Source: Zea mays
Lineage: Eukaryota; Streptophyta; Magnoliopsida; Poales; Poaceae
Reading direction: 5' to 3'
NCBI RefSeq assembly: GCF_902167145.1
Contig: NC_050097.1
Span: 230,473,034-230,537,033, forward strand
DNA: 64,000 nt
The first letter of the stretch is position 1; each line of letters starts with the position of its first letter. Both the position numbers and the translations under genes were made by a program. Positions 56,701 to 64,000 of this stretch are shown piece by piece. The notes below the pieces were generated by a model, which was not told where the DNA came from, did no database searches, and saw nothing but the letters and a program-made list of their open reading frames with translations.

Positions 56701-59208
56701 ATGACAGCTACCTATAGACTAAATGTGAAACATAACACTAAAGCTGAGTAGCAAATTACCTGGACCAGCAGCACGTTTTTTAGATGGTGTAGCAGGCAAG
56801 CCCTCGATACGAACATTCTGCCTTGACACTAAGTCATCAAGAGATGGCATTGGTTCAGCCAAAAGACCAAGGCGGTTTATTTCTGAAGCAACAGATGGCC
56901 TGGCAACAATCAGTGAGTTATACAATGATGAACCTTTCTCCCATGCCATGCTTTCCAAAAGCTGTTCTTCTAAGGAATTTAGGTGCCTTTTCAATTCTCT
57001 TGGGAGGGTCTCTTCATGTCTCACAAAGTTCTCAATTATTTTGCTCAAATCAAATGCAGTTAGACCGGTACTCTCAAGAACAGCAGGAAACATCATGATG
57101 ACTGTCTTATGTGTCGCCAATACTAAGTCCGCTGAACATGCAATCAAACATCGGTGGAAACGCTCATTTGACAGCAATGGAGTTAGATTATTTACATTGC
57201 TGTTTTGTAACTCCGCTCTGCAGATTGCCTCTAATACCCTATAGTACAACTTGGAAGCCTCCACTTTTCTGGCTTCTGCCCACGGAATGTCAAAGGCATT
57301 TGCACAATTGAGACCTAACGATACACCCCGATTGGCAGAAGATTTGGTTGGAAAAATTGCTTCCAAAACTATGCTGACCCTTTCTGTGACAGCATTTGTC
57401 AAATCCCTATCGCATGATGACAGAAACTGCTGAAGCTTAGATGAAGGCTTATCTGGCAATGAAGATATCACCTCACGAAGCCACTTAGCTGTCGTCATGG
57501 CAGAAGTTACTGGTGTCATTTGCACAATCTTGACTGAACCACCGGTGGCTGGTGACAAAGGAGAACTAGGAACAGTCAGCATGTTCTTTATTGTCTTTGT
57601 GGGAGATGCCAATGTTTCAAAGGCACACTGCAAAAGAAGAAAATAAATTGATTGATACAATCTGCAAAAATAAATTCAACCTACTGAAATTTACTAACCA
57701 TTCTGGATACCTTTGAATGTCCTAAATTGGTGGAATCCCCCGTCGAGTTCTCATCATAGGGAATATAATCATTATTGATCAAAATTGATTTAAAATCAAG
57801 CTCCCCTTTACAGCTATTAGAATTACATAGTTTCTCCATTTTTTCCAAATTTGACTGGAAACATTCCATATCAATCAGACCTTTGAAATACATCAGGTCA
57901 TCTGCAACAGAACATTGACATAACAATTCAGCTAATTCAAATATGTGGCATAACCAAAACTATGTTTGCATGCACAAACATGTGAGGAAGGGTTCCATGC
58001 CTGTGTCTATCTTATCCAAATTTTCTGGTTTGCACTCTGAAGCACTTAGTGCTTTCATATGGAAAATGTCTTCTATTGCATTGTGAGACTTGTGCAACAT
58101 TTCTTTCAAACGTTCTTCAGAGGTATGATAGTTATGACATAATGAAGCAATAAGATCCACGCCTTTCTCAGTTTGTTTGACTGAATTCAAGCAAACAAAC
58201 AAAACATAACTGAGGCATATGACGAATGAATAATTTTAAAATATATTCAGAATTCAGAAAAAAAAACAATTACTTAAGTGAGAAGAGCCTTCAATCGTGA
58301 AGCTCCTAAATTTAGCTGGCACGTGAATCAAAAGTATGGCCTGCATTGCAGTAAGCAGTTTTGTCATTTTGTGATCAACTAAAAATACATGTAGCACCTC
58401 ACAGCACTAAAGGAGTCAGTTCGCAAATCCATAATGAATTAAAATAAAGGGGCAATAAGCAAACTGACCAACACAGCAACTAATCCATGGATGCAGGACA
58501 CCAGGTCCTTGAACAATTCTGGTGATCTCAAATGGAGCATTAAGAAGAGATGCCACCCAAAAAGCATATACTCAGGAATATTAGTCGATGAATCCGGATC
58601 CTGCTCAGTAGTTACACCTGAGAACAGTTCATTATATGCTTTGCGGTAGAACCTGGCATTTCGTGAGACCGTTTGGTAAGTGTTGTCATATCATATGAAA
58701 TTATGGACCAATAGATAAACTAAACTGCTATGGATTACATATCACTATATCGGTAGCTGTAATTGGTAACACACAGATAGAAATTATGAGCATCGCATAT
58801 CCACAAGACAAAATTACCAGCAATTTTGCTATTATTAAACTGGGAGGGAAGGTACCTGCTTCCCTGCGTCAGTAGATTTACCAAACTCTCCAATTGCTTC
58901 TGCTGGATTCGCAAGTCCAGGTATCAATGCAGAAACAAAAACAAGTCAGTTCCTCACTAATCCTCCATCTCTACTGAGCAAACCAACAAACCAATACCAA
59001 CTGCGGGAGCGGATCCGATAACTTTTTGCAGAAAAACCGAATTTGGTAGGCATGATACATGTACACGGTTGTAATTAGATCACATCCGAGTACACCAAAT
59101 AACTCAAGCTAGGGTTTGGGACCTCGGCATCGCACAACAGGGAGAGCAGAGAAGACGTGGGCATACCTGTTGGGTGCTCGTCGCTGGCGAAGGGTCCAGC
59201 GAAGACAT
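53739..59208 (-). CDS. RBR: retinoblastoma-related protein, 15 exons, N-terminally short
   Basis: Exons (minus strand): 59208-59167, 58902-58856, 58652-58469, 58340-58274, 58180-58001, 57901-57711, 57627-56760, 55874-55718, 55610-55538, 55449-55276, 55195-55082, 54974-54848, 54768-54656, 54098-53983, 53889-53739. All phases fit, giving 867 residues. Pocket A lies at about 274-487 ([20 protein letters not shown]), pocket B at about 580-742 ([32 protein letters not shown]). Proline-directed serines (SPSSRSF, SPSKD) mark the C-terminus. RBR binds E2F/DP and LxCxE proteins in the nucleus and restrains S-phase entry until CDK phosphorylation. After a 14-residue first exon the protein starts at [10 protein letters not shown], so the usual N-terminal DUF3452 region of roughly 140 residues is absent. 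Intron 5 begins GC; the rest are GT-AG. Maize RBR1 is, from memory, of similar length. Confidence 0.93.
56246..56469. mobile_element. MITE in RBR intron 7
   Basis: GGGGGTGTTTGGTTCC is inverted as GGATCCAAACACCCCC, with TCA duplicated at 56243-56245 and 56470-56472. A related internal segment without ends is at about 60400-60525. Confidence 0.8.
57902..58000 (-). other. GC-AG intron of the RBR gene
   Basis: The exon ends GACACAG and the intron starts GCATGG; the acceptor is TTGCAG before ATGACCTGATG. Only this join keeps the reading frame (IDT then DDLMYFKG), and no GT lies at the border, so the donor is the rarer GC type. Confidence 0.8.
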
Positions 59209-59518
59209 GGCGAAGCGGCCGACGAAAACCCGGGCAGCGGCCGCTACGGTCGGCGATCGCCACGAGGAGAGAGCGCGCCCTGCGCCCGCGGGGTGAACGG
59301 GAGATGAGGAACAGAGTTGCTCCTCACGGCCGTGTGATGCGAACGATGACGTTGGAACAGGCTACATCTACGGCGCACGGAGACGGAGCCAACGCGCTCA
59401 CGACTCACGAGGTCCAAGTCCATTGCTTTTGCTTTGTTCGAATATGGGGTTGGGGTGCTTGGTTCCACCCAAAGTTGCTCAATTTTTCGAGGTGTTTCTA
59501 ATTTTTTAAAGTAAATTA
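59209..59518 (-). promoter_or_regulatory. RBR 5' UTR and proximal promoter region
   Basis: GC-rich sequence immediately upstream of the first ATG, with no other in-frame coding exon. I see no clear TATA box and no perfect E2F site (TTTSSCGC). The upstream MITE starts 310 bases from the ATG. Confidence 0.4.
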
Positions 59519-59848
59519 GGTAGTGTTTGGTTGAGGAGCCAAGTAGAACAGAGTCGTTCCATTCCTGATTCTAGGAACGGAGCCGCTCTGTTCTGTGTTT
59601 GGTAATCTGGAACGGAGTGGCTCTATTTTTTGTTTGGTTGCAGAGTGAACGGAACGGAGTGTGACTGTGAGAGCGGGATTGGAACGGAGCGGCTCCGTCC
59701 GGTTGATTTTTTGGAGCGGAATGGTTCCGGATCTGAGGAGAATATTCTCTAATTGGAGCCATTCCGTTCTATTTACTTTGTAACCAAACAACAACAAAAC
59801 TGGGACAGAACAGTTCCGTTCTACTTGGCTCTTCAACCAAACACTATC
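59519..59848. mobile_element. Tourist-like MITE upstream of RBR
   Basis: GGTAGTGTTTGGTTGAGGAG is inverted as CTCTTCAACCAAACACTATC, with TTA duplicated on both sides (59516-59518 and 59849-59851). 330 bases; the interior holds repeated GGAACGGAGCGG motifs in both orientations. Confidence 0.82.
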
Positions 59849-59851
59849 TTA

Positions 59852-60526
59852 TTTTATTTTTCTTTAGGAAAATAGAAATCTCATAGAAAAATAGAGTTCC
59901 CAAACTAACCATTAGAGATGTCAAACACATGCTGATTTTTCTATATTAGGATTAGGATATGAGACAAAAATTATATCCATGTGTATAAATATGGAACAAA
60001 ATGATCACTTATTAGGTAAGCGAGTATGAGTTTGGGAAGCAATCATCTGAATCCGATTAACCATGAGTAATATTCACCAATAAAATTAGATGTGTAGCCT
60101 AATAGACAATAAGCACACCAACTAAGCCAACTTCTTCCAACTTCTTGTTACATGTCAGATTTATTGGTAATGTATTATTATTGGTCATCGTGTGGTTATT
60201 AATTACATATAAAATATAATGTGATAATGTTTTTCTTGTTGAGGGTGGGACCCACTGGGGATCCGATATCTGAATGGGTTGGTTATGGGGTGAATCTTAT
60301 ACCCACGATGGGTACGGGGATGGAGATAGATATAGCTTCATGGATGGGTATGGGGTGTCTAAACCCGACGGAGAATTCTCCATTGACTCCTCTAACTTAT
60401 ATCCAATGTTTGAATAATAATTATGGTACTAAAAATAGTCTAAATATAAAACTAATTAGATAGATGAAAACTAAAAGATGAGACAAAATTATTAAACCTA
60501 ATTAAACTTATATTTAATACTTATAA
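59852..60526. other. intergenic, no recognisable gene
   Basis: AT-rich with short ORFs. 60230-60370 holds repeated GGGTATGGGG-like text, and 60400-60525 resembles the interior of the intron-7 MITE without its ends. Confidence 0.4.
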
Positions 60527-60540
60527 TCTCTACTATCTAT
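60527..60540 (+). other. candidate Helitron 5' terminus
   Basis: TCTCTACTATCTATTAAGAG after an A matches the maize Helitron 5' consensus (TCTMTAYTAMYHNW, from memory) at 13 of 14 positions. No 3' CTAG end with the expected hairpin was found before the Sirevirus at 61245, so the element may be interrupted by it or truncated. Confidence 0.35.
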
Positions 60541-61244
60541 TAAGAGGCTAATGTAGACCATAGGCGTGCCCCCGCTCCGTCCTCTGCGCGCATGCACTAA
60601 ACCCGCACACGCATCACGCATGCAAGTATGCAACTAAATTGGCGCATGCAACCATGCATGCAAACGCCTCCGCTCGATGCAAAGCTTGCATGTGCGCAGC
60701 CGTGCAAGTATGTAAATGTGAATGGCATTTGAACCATAGTTATTTGCACTCACATCTATTTAGCCAACATGACACACATATTTTTCGTTTTATATTTTAT
60801 AGTAAGTATAATATAGACTGTTATAAAAAAAGAGGGAAAAATTAAAACCGGATCATGTTCCGGCCAACCATGTTACTTTTTACGTGAGTTTGCTACCTCG
60901 ATGCTCTGTATGATTTTCTTTGCGTTTAATATCAATTATAACTATGCTAACTAATTTTTAGTCGTTTTGTACCGAAAATATAGATTGGTCAAGTCGTTTA
61001 GTAAAACAACATATCACACATACTTGCAAATTGTTTTCACATCATAATGAATTATATATCCATATGCAAATTAGCAAGTCAATTTTTAGAATAATTCATA
61101 GCCATCGGTTCAGAACTTTATGCAAAAGAATGTTGGCTCTATGTCTGCTTATACGAAAGAATGTTGTCTCTTCCCTTTCCTATAGGAGGGTGAAATAAGT
61201 TTTACTAGCAGCGTCGTACCGGAGGTGCCAGTAGCCTCAGTGTG
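60541..61244. other. no recognisable gene
   Basis: Possibly the 5' part of the candidate Helitron. There is a GCATGC-rich stretch at 60590-60710 and AT-rich DNA after it. I see no exon. Confidence 0.35.
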
Positions 61245-62468
61245 TGAAAGGGAAATGTGCCCTTGGGCCATTTCTAAGTATTTTGGTGATTGAGTGCCAA
61301 CGCAAGTGCTTTTGTGTTGATCTATGCAATGTGGTGGACAAAGTGCAAATCATGTCAAAAGGTATGTTTCTAGACTTAGTACATTATTTTATGGACTAAT
61401 GTATTGTGTCTAAGTGCTGGAAACAGGAGAAATCGAATTGGAAAAGAGATGGTCGTGTTCAACCAAAGCCAGCTCTGTCTGGGTGCACCGGACTGTCCGG
61501 TGGTGCACCGGACAGTGTCCGGTGCGCCAGGCTGGCTCAGTCAAACTTGCTGCTCTCGGGAAGAAATAAACGGCGTACGGCTATAATTCACCGGACTGTC
61601 CGGTGAGCCAACGGTCGCCGGGCCAACGGTCGGCCGCTTAATCCGGGCGCGACGCGTGGCCGAGCCAACGGCTAGAAAGGAGCACCGGACTGTCCGGTGT
61701 GCACCGGACAGTGTCTGGTGCGCCAACGGCTCCAAGGCACCAACGGTCGGCTTCGCCAAATAAGGAAAGAGATCCGCACCGGACAGTGTCCGGTGGTGCA
61801 CCGGACTGTCCGATGCGCCAGTCGACAGAAGGCAGGATTTGCCTTCCTGGATTGCTCTCAACGGCTCCTAGCTGCCTTGGGACTATAAAAGGGACCCCTA
61901 GGCGCATGGAGGAGTGAACCAAGCATTCCTTGAGCACTCTTGATCACTCACACTCCATTCTTGCGCACTTGTTCGACATTCTAGTGATTTGAGCTCTGTT
62001 CTAGTGTGCTAGTCTTTTGAGCTTAAGTCTGGGTCTTGTGTGTGCGTATTTGCTGTGATCTGTGTGTCTTGTGTGAGTTGTTAATCCCTCCCTTACTCCG
62101 TGCTTCTTTGTGAACAACTTTGTAAGGACGAGAGGCTCCAAAGTGTGGAGATTCCTCGCAAACGGGATATAGTAAAGCAAGCAAAACACCGTGGTATTCA
62201 AGTGGGTCTTTGGACCGCTTGAGAGGGGTTGATTGCAACCCTCGTCCGTTGGGACGCCACAACGTGGAGTAGGCAAGTGTTGGTCTTGGCCGAACCACGG
62301 GATAAACCACTGTGCCATCTCTGTGATTGATCTCTTGTGGTTATTGTGTTTTGTTGAGACTCCTCTCTAGCCACTTGGCATTATTGTGCTAACGCTTAAC
62401 CAAGATTTTGTGGCATTAAGTTCAAGTTTCACAGGATCACCTATTCACCCCCCCTCTAGGTGCTCTCA
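61245..62468 (+). repeat. S2 5' LTR
   Basis: TG at 61245 to CA at 62468, 1,224 bases. CACCGGACTGTCCGGTG-type palindromes lie at 61480-61830 and TATAAAAG at 61884-61891. GTGTG (61240-61244) may be the target duplication. Confidence 0.85.
61884..61891 (+). promoter_or_regulatory. S2 LTR TATA box
   Basis: TATAAAAG in GGGACTATAAAAGGGACC, downstream of the palindromes and 577 bases before the LTR end. Confidence 0.7.
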
Positions 62469-62470
62469 AT

Positions 62471-62483
62471 TGGTATCAGAGTC
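62471..62483 (+). other. S2 primer-binding site
   Basis: TGGTATCAGAGTC, two bases after the LTR, complementary to initiator tRNA-Met with slight divergence. Confidence 0.85.
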
Positions 62484-62518
62484 GTTCTCTTCAAGAAAGG
62501 GACTAACCACCCGAAGAG

Positions 62519-64000
62519 ATGGATCCTAAGGGCAAGGGGATTGTGATCAATGACAAGGAGAAGGAGTCATTCGTCAACGAGCCCAAGGATGACAAGCCTA
62601 CCGACTCAGGCTCTGACCACAGACGCAAAGATGGGAAGAAGAAGAAGACGAGACGCATCAAGGAGATCGTCTACTACGACGACAGCGATGAGTCCACTTC
62701 TTCCCAAAAGGACAACGACGACAATGACTACGACAAACGAAAGACGGTTAACTCAAACTTTTCTTTCGATTATTCGCGTATCCCACGTAGCTCAAATGCA
62801 CATTTGCTTTCCATTCCTCTTGGCAAACCGCCACACTTTGATGGAGAGGACTACGGATTTTGGAGTCACAAAATGCGTAGTCACTTGTTCTCTCTCCATC
62901 CAAGCATTTGGGAAATTGTTGAGAATGGAATGAAATTTGATAGCTCGGATAGTCCTATATTTATTAATGAACAAATTCATAAAAATGCACAATCTACTAC
63001 TGTGTTGTTAGCTTCTTTGTGCAGGGACGAGTACCATAAGGTGAGCGGCTTGGACAATGCCAAGCAGATCTGGGACACTCTCAAGATCTCTCATGAGGGG
63101 AATGACGTCACCTTGCTCACCAAGATGGAGTTGGTGGAAGGCGAGCTTGGAAGATTCGCGATGATAAGGGGCGAGGAGCCAACCCAAACATACAACCGGC
63201 TCAAGACCCTTATCAACAAAATAAGGAGCTACGGAAGCACACGATGGACGGACCACGACGTCGTTCGCCTGATGCTAAGGTCTTTCACTATACTTGATCC
63301 ACATTTGGTGAACAATATTCGTGAAAATCCTAGGTACACCAAGATGTCGCCTGAAGAAGTTCTTAGGAAGTTCGTGAGCGGGCGAATGATGATCAAGGAG
63401 GCGAGATACGTGGACGACGCGTTGAACGGTCCAATCCATGAGCCTCAACCCATTGCTCTCAAGGCAACAAGGAGCAAGGAGGCGCTACCTAGCAAGGTGG
63501 CTCAAGTTGAGGCGGTCGGGCTCAATGATGAAGAGATGGCCCTCATCATCAAGCGCTTCAAGACGGCGCTAAAGGGTCGCAAGGGACAGCCAAGCAAGAC
63601 CAAGACAAAGGGGAAGCGCTCATGCTTCAAATGTGGTAAGATTGGTCATTTTATTGCTAACTGTCCCGATAATGATAGTGACCAGGAACAAGGGAGCAAG
63701 AGGGAGAAGAAGAAGGCATACAAGAAGGTAAGGGCGAGGCACACCTTGGCAAGGAGTGGGACTCGGATTGTTCGTCATCCGACTCTGAAAATGAAGGTCT
63801 CTCCGCCACCGCCTTCAACAAGTCATCCCTCTTCCCCAACGAGCGTCACACATGCCTCATGGCGAAGGAGAAGGTATGTACTCGAGACAGTACTACTTAT
63901 GATTATTCTAGTGATGATGAGTCTAGTGATGAAGAAATAGATTACTCTAGTTTGTTCAAGGGATTGGATAGAACTAAAATAGATAAGATTAATGAATTGA
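62519..64000 (+). pseudogene. gag: S2 gag, frameshifted near its zinc knuckle
   Basis: ATG at 62519 begins MDPKGKGIVINDKEKESFVN. The gag core PPHFDGEDYGFWSHKMRSHL, then EGELGRFAMIRGEEPTQTYN and a CCHC knuckle CFKCGKIGHFIANC (63622-63663) are intact. After KKAYKK near 63730 the frame shifts. The expected acidic sequence (EWDSD, SSDDESSDEE) is readable in another frame to the window edge, while the first frame runs on as Arg/Ser/Pro-rich text to 63940. Gag would form the particle and bind RNA. It is cut by the window end, and the coiled-coil extension lies beyond. Confidence 0.85.

Larger units (their letters stand above)
61245..64000 (+). mobile_element. S2: second Sirevirus, 5' part, running off the window
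   Basis: The LTR, primer-binding site and gag are in normal order on the plus strand; pol and the 3' LTR lie beyond the right edge. It is a different family from S1: its LTR starts TGAAAGGGAAATGTGCCC and ends AGGTGCTCTCA, but shares the palindromes and the ACCCCCCCTCTAGG ending style. Confidence 0.88.

Noticed and set aside
59075..59501. ORFs around the first RBR exon on both strands
   Set aside because: They overlap the splice-supported first exon or GC-rich 5' UTR in other frames.
62001..62318. Minus-strand ORFs in the S2 LTR
   Set aside because: They lie in LTR sequence opposite to transcription and have no recognisable product.

Overview
The window looks like a chromosome segment of a large grass genome, most likely maize or a close relative. 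The evidence is nested LTR retrotransposons of Sirevirus, Tat and chromovirus type, CACTA and Tourist-like elements, a maize-type Helitron terminus and a plant retinoblastoma-related gene. One complete host gene is visible. Most of the rest is transposable-element DNA of several ages, and most element ORFs are broken.

Layout. 1-3634 is the 3' part of a Helitron carrying exon-like fragments of at least two host genes, one a Raf-like protein kinase. 4369-9976 holds CACTA remnants and two related elements (A 5761-7570, B 7602-9765, plus a partial copy A' at 5479-5733). These lie in TA-rich DNA, share a promoter and leader module and carry different GC-rich cargo; in B the cargo is a broken LEA_2/NHL gene. 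10684-13822 holds a Tourist-like MITE, a complete 1,489-bp CACTA element with a TAT target duplication, a nested MITE and another CACTA end. 14220-18400 is a decayed CACTA TNP2 transposase gene interrupted by an old LTR-like insertion.

21023-40372 is a four-level nest. Element D, a relative of A and B, was hit by Tat-type retrotransposon Z (21843-39773, target duplication TCAGT). Z's LTR was hit by Sirevirus S1 (22430-36131, target duplication CTCTT). The 3' non-coding part of S1 was hit by Y, a second Tat element without gag. What remains of Z is mainly a spliced gene antisense to the retrotransposon. 40373-about 44520 is a truncated chromovirus on the minus strand. 44768-46884 is element C, the fuller twin of D. 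49198-50889 is a MITE split by a hAT-like element that itself holds a Tourist MITE.

53739-59208 (minus) is a 15-exon retinoblastoma-related gene whose splice phases all join into 867 codons. It lacks the usual N-terminal domain, uses one GC-AG intron and has a MITE in an intron and another upstream. From 61245 a second Sirevirus enters (5' LTR, primer-binding site, frameshifted gag) and runs past the right edge.

No rRNA, CRISPR array or bacterial feature is present. All positions come from reading the sequence; no database search was run, so family names rest on motif recognition.
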